Below are positions 29,898 through 38,225 of a stretch of 64,000 bases of DNA, piece after piece. A program made the translations under genes and the position numbers. The DNA is from Bin80 sp965209015 (GTDB lineage: Bacteria > Bacteroidota > Rhodothermia > Rhodothermales > Bin80), in NCBI GenBank assembly GCA_965209015.1, contig OZ242367.1, forward strand, positions 1,922,001-1,986,000, given 5' to 3'. The notes below the pieces were generated by a model that saw only the letters and a program-made list of their open reading frames with translations, was not told the origin of the DNA and did not search any database. Every line of letters begins with the position of its first letter. Position 1 is the stretch's first letter.

Positions 29898-30470
29898 TTA
29901 TTGAGAGGGAGCACTGACAACTTCAACACCAGGTTGAGTAGCATTAGAAATATCTTGAAGTGAGTCCAACTTCATGACCTCGGATTCATCCCATAAATCT
30001 GGGCTTGTGCGCTGACGCACGACACTGAGCGCTTGCTGCATCACGATCCGATCACGAGTATCATCCCACTGTAGTTCAACAGAACTTGAAGTCTGACTAG
30101 CTTCGGGGTTGGGACTTTCGACCTGTTGATTTGGTATTAGAAATATGAATATCAGGCATGCAGTCATTGCACCAACTCCACCTAACAGAATTAAGCGTCT
30201 TGGGCGGCGAACCGCTCCACTCCAGAAGCGAGGCGACCTGGGTCGGGCAGCCACGAAAATCCGGTTCAGTACATCGTCTGGTACAGCAATTAATCTTCGT
30301 AGAGAGGTGTTCTCCATCTGTTGCTTGACATGCTGTAGATTCTTGAATTCCTCTTGATTTTCAGGGTCTTCAAGAATCTCGTCCAGCTTTGTTGAGCTAT
30401 CTTTTTCACCATACAGGTGCTGAACAAGAAGAAGCTTTTCGTCAATTTTTGTTATTCGTTTTTTAGGCAT
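29898..30470 (-). CDS. Putative anti-sigma factor (single-pass membrane protein)
   Basis: A 190-residue protein from ATG 30470, overlapping the sigma gene stop by eight bases. A cytoplasmic N-terminal half of about 90 residues is helical (DEKLLLVQHLYGEKDSS), a transmembrane helix lies at 93-113 and a periplasmic tail of about 75 residues follows. No HxxxCxxC zinc motif is present. Position and topology, immediately behind an ECF sigma gene and overlapping it, are those of anti-sigma factors. The sequence itself does not match a family I can name, so the role rests on context. Confidence 0.65.
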   Translation of the reverse strand: MPKKRITKIDEKLLLVQHLYGEKDSSTKLDEILEDPENQEEFKNLQHVKQQMENTSLRRLIAVPDDVLNRIFVAARPRSPRFWSGAVRRPRRLILLGGVGAMTACLIFIFLIPNQQVESPNPEASQTSSSVELQWDDTRDRIVMQQALSVVRQRTSPDLWDESEVMKLDSLQDISNATQPGVEVVSAPSQ

Positions 30471-31113
30471 GCATAGTTTTGGGCAATTGCCCATTCTCTA
30501 TCTGATCTACAGGAGCATAACGCTGCGATTGGCGCTCAATCAGCGTGCGAAGATTAATTAAGGCATATCTCATACGTCCTAATGCAGTATTGATAGAAAC
30601 CCCGGTGATTTCGGCAATTTCCCGAAACGTCAACCCCGCATCTTGGCGTAATAACACCACCTCGCGCTGCGAGGGTGGTAAAGATTCGATACAAGCATCC
30701 AACCATTGACTTCGTTCTTTGAGATACAAGAGCTCGTCGGGAGATTCGCCATCGTCAGGAAGACGATCCCAGTAGTCCTCATCCCCATTGGCTACATCCG
30801 TCCATTTATTTCGACCGCGCTTGTGGTCAAACACAACATTGCGGGCAATCATGAGCACCCACCCCAAGAACCGCCCCTGAGGTGTATATCCACCCCGGCG
30901 CCGATGCATAACGTCAATGACCTTTAAGAAAGTATCCTGAAATAGATCGCTCGCCAGTTCGACATCATGAACCATTCCCAAAATAAATCCATACACACGA
31001 TCTTTGTGGCGATTGACAAGCTGCTGAAACGCGAGTTGATCTCCCCTCTCTGCATATGCAGTCAGCAGTTCATCGTCGGATAGGGATGTGTACATATTTC
31101 TGAAGTCATTCAT
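30463..31113 (-). CDS. ECF-type RNA polymerase sigma factor
   Basis: A 216-residue sigma-70 family protein of the extracytoplasmic function type. Region 2 is visible in AFQQLVNRHKDRVYGFILGM and DLFQDTFLKVI. Region 4 is visible in LPPSQREVVLLRQDAGLTFREIAEITGVSINTALGRMRYALINLR. It heads a four-gene operon with a putative anti-sigma factor and two exported coiled-coil proteins, pointing to an envelope stress regulon. The ATG at 31113 is used. Confidence 0.93.
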   Translation of the reverse strand: MNDFRNMYTSLSDDELLTAYAERGDQLAFQQLVNRHKDRVYGFILGMVHDVELASDLFQDTFLKVIDVMHRRRGGYTPQGRFLGWVLMIARNVVFDHKRGRNKWTDVANGDEDYWDRLPDDGESPDELLYLKERSQWLDACIESLPPSQREVVLLRQDAGLTFREIAEITGVSINTALGRMRYALINLRTLIERQSQRYAPVDQIENGQLPKTMHA

Positions 31114-31152
31114 CCCATTGAACGGATCGGACTGTTTCGTTATTGCTTCCAG

Positions 31153-32496
31153 TCAAGATAAGAGCAATTCAAGTACCTCATTCACTGTCTGTACACCAAT
31201 CGTATGGATACCCTCGGGAGTAGGAAAGCCTTGGAGACTTTTGGAAGGCACGACTGCAGATTCAAATCCCAATTTTGCACATTCTTGAAGGCGCATTTCG
31301 AGACGACTTACTCCCCTCACCTCCCCTCCCAGCCCCACCTCTCCAATTAGAACTCCACACTGATCTGCGGATATATCATGTAAGGAGGAAGCGATCGCAA
31401 CTGCAATCCCTAAATCTGTTGCCGGCTCTTCTGCCCTCACTCCCCCGGCCACATTCAAAAACACATCATAGCCACCCAGAGCGAGTCCTTCCCGTTTTTC
31501 AAGGACTGCCAACAACAACTGTAGACGCTTTGGGTCAAACCCTGTAGATGTTCGCTGAGGGGTCCCATAAGATGTTTCGGTAACGAGTGCCTGCACTTCA
31601 ATTAGCAGAGGCCTCGTCCCTTCCATCGCACAGATAACACACGATCCCGTGGCTCCACTCTGACGTTCGGATAGAAAAATTTCACTTGGATTCAACACCT
31701 CTTTGAGTCCAGTACTGGCCATTTCAAATACACCAATTTCATTGGTAGATCCAAATCGATTTTTAATTGCGCGAAGAATTCGATACCCATGGTTTCGGTC
31801 CCCTTCAAAATGGAGTACTGTATCTACTAAGTGTTCAAGTACTCGGGGACCAGCAATAGATCCAGATCGTGTGACGTGGCCAATCAAAAATGTTGCCGCA
31901 TTCATTCTCTTGGTAAGCCGCATGAGCACGGCTGCACTCTCTCGGATCTGGGTGATACTGCCGGGAGCACTTGAAACATCAGGATCATAGAGAGTCTGGA
32001 TTGAATCAATCACAATCACATCCGGCATTGAATCTTCAATCGCTCCCAGGATTACCTCTGTATTGGTCTCTGCCAAGAGGAGTACGTTACTTGTTGCGGC
32101 ATCCAAGCGCTGAGCACGAAGTTTTACCTGTCTGGCAGATTCTTCGCCCGACACATAAAGAACCGTAAGTGGATCCAAATACCTCCCCAGTTCTGTCATA
32201 AGAGTAGACTTCCCAATCCCTGGATCCCCCGCAACCAGTATGATTGAACCCCGCATGATTCCTCCACCCATTAGCCTGTCCAACTCTTGCGAACCGGTTA
32301 CAATGCGAGGCATCTCGCCAATCTCTACCTCATCTATGGGCTGAGGGATGGCGACTCTGGTGGGAATACGGCGGCGCTCAGATACCTTCTCCTCCACCAT
32401 CGTATCCCAAAAATTACATCCAGGACATTTCCCCAGCCATTTAGGAGATGAGTATCCGCATTCTTGACAGCAGTAATGTGTTTGGGTTTTTGCCAT
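31153..32496 (-). CDS. radA: DNA repair protein RadA
   Basis: A 447-residue RecA-like branch-migration ATPase from ATG 32496 (MAKTQTHYCC). A four-Cys zinc finger lies at 10, 13, 24 and 27, Walker A is GDPGIGKST, and the RadA-specific KNRFGST motif is present. The C-terminal Lon-protease-like domain includes LLLAVLEKREGL and GGVRAEEPATDLGIAVAIASS. It processes recombination intermediates together with RecA. The gene is divergent from mlaE with about 100 bases between starts. Confidence 0.97.
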   Translation of the reverse strand: MAKTQTHYCCQECGYSSPKWLGKCPGCNFWDTMVEEKVSERRRIPTRVAIPQPIDEVEIGEMPRIVTGSQELDRLMGGGIMRGSIILVAGDPGIGKSTLMTELGRYLDPLTVLYVSGEESARQVKLRAQRLDAATSNVLLLAETNTEVILGAIEDSMPDVIVIDSIQTLYDPDVSSAPGSITQIRESAAVLMRLTKRMNAATFLIGHVTRSGSIAGPRVLEHLVDTVLHFEGDRNHGYRILRAIKNRFGSTNEIGVFEMASTGLKEVLNPSEIFLSERQSGATGSCVICAMEGTRPLLIEVQALVTETSYGTPQRTSTGFDPKRLQLLLAVLEKREGLALGGYDVFLNVAGGVRAEEPATDLGIAVAIASSLHDISADQCGVLIGEVGLGGEVRGVSRLEMRLQECAKLGFESAVVPSKSLQGFPTPEGIHTIGVQTVNEVLELLLS

Positions 32497-32594
32497 TAAA
32501 TTTGATTCGTTCTTCCTCAAGATAGCCTCTGAATCAGAAGATTAGAAACAACAATTGCTAAAATTGATTAACCCCACAGATTTCTGGTATTTTA

Positions 32595-33356
32595 ATGTCA
32601 CCTATTACACTACGTCTTACACAACCGTTCTTTAATATCGGGCGTTTTGCAATACTCATGTCACTGGCGTTCAAATCGCTACGTGAAGTGAGATCGTACT
32701 GGCATAATTTCCAGATCCAGCTAGTACGAGTTGGATTTGATTCGATTCCAATTGTTGCATTAGCCGCAGCATTTTCGGGTGCAGTAACTACGGTTCAAAC
32801 TGCTTATCAATTAGTCTCTCCCTTTATTCCACCCAGAATCATTGGCTCAGTTGTCGTTCCATCACTTATCATGGAGTTGGCTGCTGTCGTTACAGGATTC
32901 ATTCTCTCTGGGCGAGTAGGTGCGCGGATTGCAGCCGAACTCGGGACCATGCGGGTCACGGAACAGATTGATGCACTAGAAGCTATGGGACTTAATTCGG
33001 TTGGCTACCTAATCGTTCCACGTATCCTAGCCGGAATTGTGATGCTTCCCGTCTTGTATGTGGCTGCATGTGTGGTTGGGGTTGGAGGAGGAATTATCGC
33101 AGGTGAATTGACCGGAGTCGTATCCGCTGGCGAGTTCATACAAGGAGCCAGAGAATTTCATAATCCCTTTGGCCCATATTTTGGTCTTATCAAAGCATTC
33201 GTCTTTGGGTTCCTGATCACCGCAGTATCTTGCTACATTGGCTATTTTACAAAAGATGGGGCTGATGGTGTTGGTAGAAGTACAACTCGAGCTGCGGTGA
33301 TGAGTTGTGTCCTGATCTTATTTGCTGATCTTATTTTAGCTATACTTCTCTTGTAA
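32595..33356 (+). CDS. mlaE: MlaE-type permease of a phospholipid ABC transporter
   Basis: A 253-residue MlaE/YrbE permease with five or so membrane helices. GFDSIPIVALAAAFSGAVTTVQTAYQL, then VVPSLIMELAAVVTGFILSGRVGARIAAELGTMRVTEQIDALEAMG are characteristic. With MlaF and the MCE protein it forms an inner-membrane lipid transporter that helps keep the outer membrane asymmetric. It is first in the mlaE-mlaF-mlaD run, with 36 bases to mlaF. No mlaB or mlaC gene follows. Confidence 0.93.
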   Translation: MSPITLRLTQPFFNIGRFAILMSLAFKSLREVRSYWHNFQIQLVRVGFDSIPIVALAAAFSGAVTTVQTAYQLVSPFIPPRIIGSVVVPSLIMELAAVVTGFILSGRVGARIAAELGTMRVTEQIDALEAMGLNSVGYLIVPRILAGIVMLPVLYVAACVVGVGGGIIAGELTGVVSAGEFIQGAREFHNPFGPYFGLIKAFVFGFLITAVSCYIGYFTKDGADGVGRSTTRAAVMSCVLILFADLILAILLL

Positions 33357-33392
33357 TCGGGGCCCGGATAGCGATGATTGAATATTTAGGAT

Positions 33393-34151
33393 ATGATCCA
33401 AGTGGAGAACGTTTATAAGTCGTTTGCGGGGCGTGAAGTGCTTCATAATGTCTCTTTGGATATTCATGAGGGTAGCACACAGGCAATCATTGGTCAGAGC
33501 GGCTCGGGTAAGAGTGTGCTAATGAAACATCTCATTGGATTGCTACGTCCTGACCATGGGAGGATTTTGGTAGATCAGGTTGACATCGGTAAAATCAGTT
33601 ACAGTCAACTTCAAAAAGTTCGAAGACAGTTCGGAGTTCTCTTCCAAGGTGGTGCACTTTTTGATTCTATGGATGCCTTTGAGAATGTAGCTTTCCCTCT
33701 TCGAACATTTACATACAAAACAGATGAAGAAATTCGTCGTGAAGTAGAAAAATGTCTTGATCTTGTAAAGCTTTCAAGTATTGGTTCCAAGGCTACGGAT
33801 GAACTATCTGGAGGCATGCGAAAACGAATCGCACTTGCACGTGCGATCGCCCTACGTCCAAGATATGTCATCTATGATGAACCCACCAGTGGGCTTGATC
33901 CAGAGACCTCCAATACAATTAATGAACTCATCAAAGGGCTAGCCGACCAGCTTGAGATCACTAGCATTGTAGTAAGTCATGATATGCATTCTGTGCTGAA
34001 AATTGCTGATGATGTAGCATTTATCCATGACTCACGCATACATTGGAGAGGGGCTACCGAAGAGTTGCACGAAAGTACCGATGAAACTCTTCGTTCATTT
34101 GTTAAAGCCAATGAGTATGTGATTGGTCCAACATATCCATCTAACATCTAA
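33393..34151 (+). CDS. mlaF: MlaF-type ATPase of a phospholipid ABC transporter
   Basis: A 252-residue ABC ATPase. Walker A GQSGSGKS lies at 34-41, a Q-loop in GVLFQGGALFDSM, the signature ELSGGMRKR and Walker B IYDEPTSGLD, then the H-loop VVSHDM. The GGALFDSM and FPLR segments are typical of MlaF/Ttg2A rather than other importers. It energises the MlaE permease encoded just upstream. The stop is eight bases before the GTG proposed for the MCE gene. Confidence 0.95.
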   Translation: MIQVENVYKSFAGREVLHNVSLDIHEGSTQAIIGQSGSGKSVLMKHLIGLLRPDHGRILVDQVDIGKISYSQLQKVRRQFGVLFQGGALFDSMDAFENVAFPLRTFTYKTDEEIRREVEKCLDLVKLSSIGSKATDELSGGMRKRIALARAIALRPRYVIYDEPTSGLDPETSNTINELIKGLADQLEITSIVVSHDMHSVLKIADDVAFIHDSRIHWRGATEELHESTDETLRSFVKANEYVIGPTYPSNI

Positions 34152-34158
34152 TGATCTA

Positions 34159-35076
34159 GTGAATACCCCTAATGAATTAAAAGTTGGAATAGTCGTGGTC
34201 TTAGCAGGAACACTCTTCTATTTGGGGATTCGATTCTTGAATGATCTTCCAATATTTGGCCGGGCTTCTGTGTATCAGACCGAACTCGTGAATTCCAATG
34301 GACTCGTTTCTGGTAGCATTGTGGCCGTGAACGGTGTAGGTGTGGGTTCCATTGAGGATGTACAGCCTACATTCTCAGGAGCACTCATTTCATTTTCTAT
34401 TGATGATGACCTTGTCTTGACTGAAGGAACGACTACATCTACCGGAGGATTTGGCTTTGTCAGCAGTACACAGCTAAATCTTACTCTTGGTCCGCCCGAT
34501 GCGCCCGTATACCCACCGGGCTCCAAGATTCCCGCCTCCTCCCAAGCGAGTGTATTATCTGACCTTGCAAATCGTGCACCTGATGTCCTCAGTCGTGTAG
34601 ATACAGTCCTAACAGGTTCCAGCCTTGCAATCAATGCAGTAAGAGAACTCTTGTCAGGGCCCGAAGGCCATATGCAACAAACCTTGATGGAGATTCAAAA
34701 TTCAGCTAAGGCCTTCCAAGCCGTTTTAATGGCAGATGGGGGAAGTGTACAATCAGTTCTCAGAGATATTGAAGAGTTGTCTCATGCTATTGAAGCATTC
34801 ACCGAAGACTCCCTTGGTGGTACAGCCACGAACATCCAACGGGTTTTGGAGAGCTTAGACACCAACCTACATCTACTGCGGACAACTACGAATGAACTGA
34901 ATACATTGCTTTCATCCATCAATCGTGGACAGGGCACACTCGGCAAACTTGCAACTGAGGATTCCCTTTACCTTGAATTGAAGGGGGCTTCGGCTTCATT
35001 GCGACGTATCCTTGAGACTTTCGAGAACGATCCACAAGAATATTTACAGCACTTAAAACTTGTTGAAATTTTTTAA
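34159..35076 (+). CDS. mlaD: MCE/MlaD-family lipid-binding protein
   Basis: A 305-residue protein with an N-terminal signal anchor (VGIVVVLAGTLFYLGIRF) and one MCE domain: YQTELVNSNGLVSGSIVAVNGVGVGSIEDV, FGFVSSTQLNLTLG. A long helical tail follows, with GQGTLGKLATEDSLYLELK, seen in many MCE proteins. There is no ATG near the start of homology; GTG 34159 begins seven bases after the mlaF stop and is taken as the start, with TTG 34123 inside mlaF as the alternative. It would form the periplasmic ring of the transporter. Confidence 0.88.
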   Translation: MNTPNELKVGIVVVLAGTLFYLGIRFLNDLPIFGRASVYQTELVNSNGLVSGSIVAVNGVGVGSIEDVQPTFSGALISFSIDDDLVLTEGTTTSTGGFGFVSSTQLNLTLGPPDAPVYPPGSKIPASSQASVLSDLANRAPDVLSRVDTVLTGSSLAINAVRELLSGPEGHMQQTLMEIQNSAKAFQAVLMADGGSVQSVLRDIEELSHAIEAFTEDSLGGTATNIQRVLESLDTNLHLLRTTTNELNTLLSSINRGQGTLGKLATEDSLYLELKGASASLRRILETFENDPQEYLQHLKLVEIF

Positions 35077-35080
35077 TCTG

Positions 35081-35650
35081 ATGCCTACCTACCAAGAAGC
35101 TCTTAATCTTTTTCATGAATGGACGAAATCTGAAAGTCTACGCAGACATGCGTATGCGGTAGAGGCTGCAATGGAAGCCTATGCAGAAATACTTGATGAA
35201 GATGTGACGCTTTGGCGAATGACTGGACTCCTGCATGATATTGATTATGAACTCCACCCAACGGCCGAAGAACATCCTTATGTAGGTACGAACTTACTTC
35301 GTGAACAGGGATATCCCGAAGTGATTATTGATGCAATCCTGGGGCATGCTCCCTACACAGGAACACGCAGGATCACCCTACTTGCCAGAGTACTCTTTGC
35401 CGTAGATGAACTCGCGGGATTCATTACGGCGGTTGCCTATGTTCGTCCTACCCGCCTTGAGGGGATGACGGCAAAAAGTGTTCGGAAGAAATTAAAGGAT
35501 AAGGCATTTGCGGCGGCGGTCAGTCGATCTGATATTCATCAGGGTGCAGATGAGTTGGGCGTTGATTTATCTCAACATATCACGAATGTGATCTCTGGAA
35601 TGAGAAAACGTGCTGATCGTTTGGGCTTTGCAGTTGAACAACTCTCCTGA
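35081..35650 (+). CDS. HD-domain hydrolase
   Basis: A 189-residue HD-superfamily protein from ATG 35081, four bases after the MCE gene stop. Metal ligands are His23 (RRHAYAVEAAM) and the HD pair at 52-53 (GLLHDIDYE), with HAPYTG and AVDELAGF further on. This is the small HDIG-type group often annotated as a hydrolase of unknown substrate. Close spacing places it in the mla operon, though a link to lipid transport is only positional. Confidence 0.85.
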   Translation: MPTYQEALNLFHEWTKSESLRRHAYAVEAAMEAYAEILDEDVTLWRMTGLLHDIDYELHPTAEEHPYVGTNLLREQGYPEVIIDAILGHAPYTGTRRITLLARVLFAVDELAGFITAVAYVRPTRLEGMTAKSVRKKLKDKAFAAAVSRSDIHQGADELGVDLSQHITNVISGMRKRADRLGFAVEQLS

Positions 35651-35655
35651 CCGAT

Positions 35656-36858
35656 ATGGCTACTCCAAATAGAAAATCAAATAGTAGTCTTCGGGATGTC
35701 ATCACGGACTACCTAGGGCGCCACCTGTCTGTCAATGCATCCTCTCAGGCCTCAACTGCATCTAGCCGAAGTCATACGTATCGTTCGGAGCTTGGATTAA
35801 AACTGATCCGCATTATTCCGTGGTTCTTGTTGGCTCTTTTCATCCTGTCATTCATATGGGACTTTGATCAATTAAGCCTTCTGGTTAATGAATCTGGTAT
35901 TTTTATTTACTCTCAGGATTCCTTGGCCTTGACTCTAACCAACTACGCCGGACTTCAACTCCCCCAATTCAACCGATTGCTACCATTGGAGGGACTGATC
36001 GTCACCGTTTCTGCTGCTGGATTAATTGGGTTCTTTACCAACTGGTTGGCAATTACGATGCTATTTCATCCTCGTAAGCGCAGGCCGATACTTGGACAGG
36101 GAATAATCCCTGCCTCTCGAGACCGTGTTGCCGATCTTATTGCACTCGCAATCAGCCGGGACCTGATCAATGAAGAGGTCATTTTGGAACGAATTCATGT
36201 CAGTGGAGTCGTTCCTAAATACCGTGAAATGGCTCTAAATATCACGGAGGGGCTCCTCCTTGATGAAAATTTTCAACGTGAGATTAAAGTTTCAATCCAC
36301 CGATTTCTAACCGAGAAACTTGAAAGCCCCGAATTGAAGGAAAAAATCGTTTCAGCAGTCATGGGTATGATTGACACCGCCGCAAACAAAGGATTTGCTG
36401 GTGTGGCAGTCAAAGTTTACCAAATGTTAAATCGTGATGGTTTACGCCGACAGATTGAAGAAGCGATTGAGGGTTTACCCCAGAATTTAGATCTGATTGC
36501 GGATGAAGTAACCCCCGTGTTACAGACCCTGCCCCAGAAAATTGCGCAACGTTCGGATGAAATCGAAGTCTGGCTGAGCAAGGCGATCATGTCCTTTGTC
36601 AGCACCCTGAATTTTTTTGAAATGGTTTCCCGAAATTTACGCGATTATGATGATCGCCGGTTTGAAGACCTCATCAAACGAACTTCAAGTCAACAGCTAA
36701 TTTATATCAAGTACCTCGGAGGAGCGCTTGGAGCAATCGGTGGGTTGGTAATTTTTGATCAATGGCTTGCGTTGCCATTCTTGACGTTTATTGTTGGGGC
36801 GGTTGTTGCGCTGGATTACTTTGTGATTTGGATCATGAAACACCGTGGAGTGACTTAG
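35656..36858 (+). CDS. DUF445 family membrane protein
   Basis: A 400-residue protein of the DUF445 (YheB-like) family. Membrane helices lie at about 50-70, 115-140 and near the C-terminus. The family block GFFTNWLAITMLFHPRKRRPILGQGIIPASRDRVADLIA is present in part at 130-170, and the soluble middle is helical. The function is not established. It follows the HD hydrolase gene by five bases. Its last 162 bases overlap the convergent dusB gene in antisense, and those bases encode its last membrane helix. Confidence 0.9.
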   Translation: MATPNRKSNSSLRDVITDYLGRHLSVNASSQASTASSRSHTYRSELGLKLIRIIPWFLLALFILSFIWDFDQLSLLVNESGIFIYSQDSLALTLTNYAGLQLPQFNRLLPLEGLIVTVSAAGLIGFFTNWLAITMLFHPRKRRPILGQGIIPASRDRVADLIALAISRDLINEEVILERIHVSGVVPKYREMALNITEGLLLDENFQREIKVSIHRFLTEKLESPELKEKIVSAVMGMIDTAANKGFAGVAVKVYQMLNRDGLRRQIEEAIEGLPQNLDLIADEVTPVLQTLPQKIAQRSDEIEVWLSKAIMSFVSTLNFFEMVSRNLRDYDDRRFEDLIKRTSSQQLIYIKYLGGALGAIGGLVIFDQWLALPFLTFIVGAVVALDYFVIWIMKHRGVT

Positions 36859-37851
36859 TGGAGGTAGATGAATCACATCGGGTTCGACTTCCTCTGTACT
36901 GAACAACACGCAAAGTACTTCCTCTTTAGAGTCTGCTTTCATTAGTCGCGTGCGCAGCTTGCTCGCGTTCCTGAATCCCCTAAAATAGCCTCCATACATC
37001 CGGCGCATTTCCTTGACCCCTCTGCGCTCACCTAGCCAGTTGCATTTCAGCGTCAAATGCTCGGCAACCACATGGATCCGTTCATCCCACTGAGGAGGGG
37101 GAAGTTCAGTCCCTTGTTCAATGAATGCCTTGGCGCGTTGAAAAATCCAAGGATTCCCGATTGCACCACGTCCAATCATAACACCATCTACCCCTGTCTC
37201 TTCAAACATTTGCAGCACAGATGCGGGCTCTAAGGCATCTCCATTCCCAATGAGAGGAATCTCTTGGAGCCCCTCTTCGCGGATCGCCCGTAGATATTCC
37301 CACCGTGCACTACCGCTGTACATCTGTTTTCTCGTTCTGGCATGTACAGCCAATGCCTGAATTCCACATTTCTCCAACATTCTGGCAACATTGACGATAT
37401 CAATACTGCTATCATCCCAACCGAGACGTGTCTTCACAGTCACCGGAAGATCAGTTGCGTCAACAACCGTACGCGTAATTTTTTCCATCTTGGGGAGATT
37501 GCGTAAGATCCCTGCACCTGCTTCTTTACAAACTACTTTTCGTACGGGGCATCCAAAATTAATATCTATCAGATCAGGCTTAACTCGGTCTACAATCTCC
37601 GTCGCTGACCTGACTTGATCTACATCTCCACCAAATATTTGAATCCCTACCGGACGTTCACTGTCGTGAATATCTAACTTCATCAATGAATCTTCCGCTT
37701 CATAGACTAACCCACCAGACGAAATGAACTCCGTATAGACCATGTCTGCACCATACCGTTTACATAGTGCTCTGAATGGAGGATCAGAGACATCTTCCAT
37801 AGGGGCAAGAAGAAGCGGTCGTTTCCCAAGTTGAATTGAGTTAATATGCAT
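36697..37851 (-). CDS. dusB: tRNA-dihydrouridine synthase (DusB-like) with C-terminal extension
   Basis: A 384-residue FMN enzyme that reduces uridines in tRNA. LLLAPMEDVSDPPFRALC lies at 13-30, NFGCPVRKV with the catalytic Cys at 98-106, VKTRLGWDD at 139-147, and GNGDALEP plus GVMIGRGAIGNPWIF at 202-237. The recognisable enzyme ends near residue 330. The remaining roughly 54 residues, basic and polar, are read antisense to the last membrane helix of the DUF445 gene. The tail probably arose by loss of an earlier stop codon. The upstream start is ATG 37851. Confidence 0.95.
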   Translation of the reverse strand: MHINSIQLGKRPLLLAPMEDVSDPPFRALCKRYGADMVYTEFISSGGLVYEAEDSLMKLDIHDSERPVGIQIFGGDVDQVRSATEIVDRVKPDLIDINFGCPVRKVVCKEAGAGILRNLPKMEKITRTVVDATDLPVTVKTRLGWDDSSIDIVNVARMLEKCGIQALAVHARTRKQMYSGSARWEYLRAIREEGLQEIPLIGNGDALEPASVLQMFEETGVDGVMIGRGAIGNPWIFQRAKAFIEQGTELPPPQWDERIHVVAEHLTLKCNWLGERRGVKEMRRMYGGYFRGFRNASKLRTRLMKADSKEEVLCVLFSTEEVEPDVIHLPPLSHSTVFHDPNHKVIQRNNRPNNKRQEWQRKPLIKNYQPTDCSKRSSEVLDIN

Positions 37852-37958
37852 TACATGCCTATAAATCCATAATCAATCCAATTCAAACGATTCAATCTGG
37901 AATTCGTGCATCAGAAAATCTATTTTGTCGTAATGTAAATAGACAGCATACCAATCCC

Positions 37959-38225
37959 ATGAATCTTCGATTAATCTCCCCATTGTTACTTGCATTGTGT
38001 ACCCTATTCATTGCCGGATGTGATCCACTGCTCCTCTCCATGGCAACCTCTCGGCAGAATCTGTCGTGTTGTGGACTAATTATCCTTATTTTGGACATTA
38101 TAGCGATTGTAGAAATTGTCGGCAGTTCCCGCGAAACCGGTTCCAAGCTGATCTGGGTCCTGTTTATTATTTTCGCCCCATTTCTAGGGTTCATCATTTA
38201 TTACATCTTTGCTAACCGTTCATGA
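37959..38225 (+). CDS. Small PLDc_N-like membrane protein
   Basis: An 88-residue protein with a lipoprotein-like N-terminus (LFIAGC, Cys at 21) and two further hydrophobic helices. The last part, SKLIWVLFIIFAPFLGFIIYYIFANR, resembles the N-terminal membrane domain of phospholipase D/cardiolipin synthase proteins (PLDc_N). No catalytic HKD motif is present, as is usual for such stand-alone proteins. The stop overlaps the start of the next gene by four bases (ATGA), so the two are co-translated. Confidence 0.75.
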   Translation: MNLRLISPLLLALCTLFIAGCDPLLLSMATSRQNLSCCGLIILILDIIAIVEIVGSSRETGSKLIWVLFIIFAPFLGFIIYYIFANRS

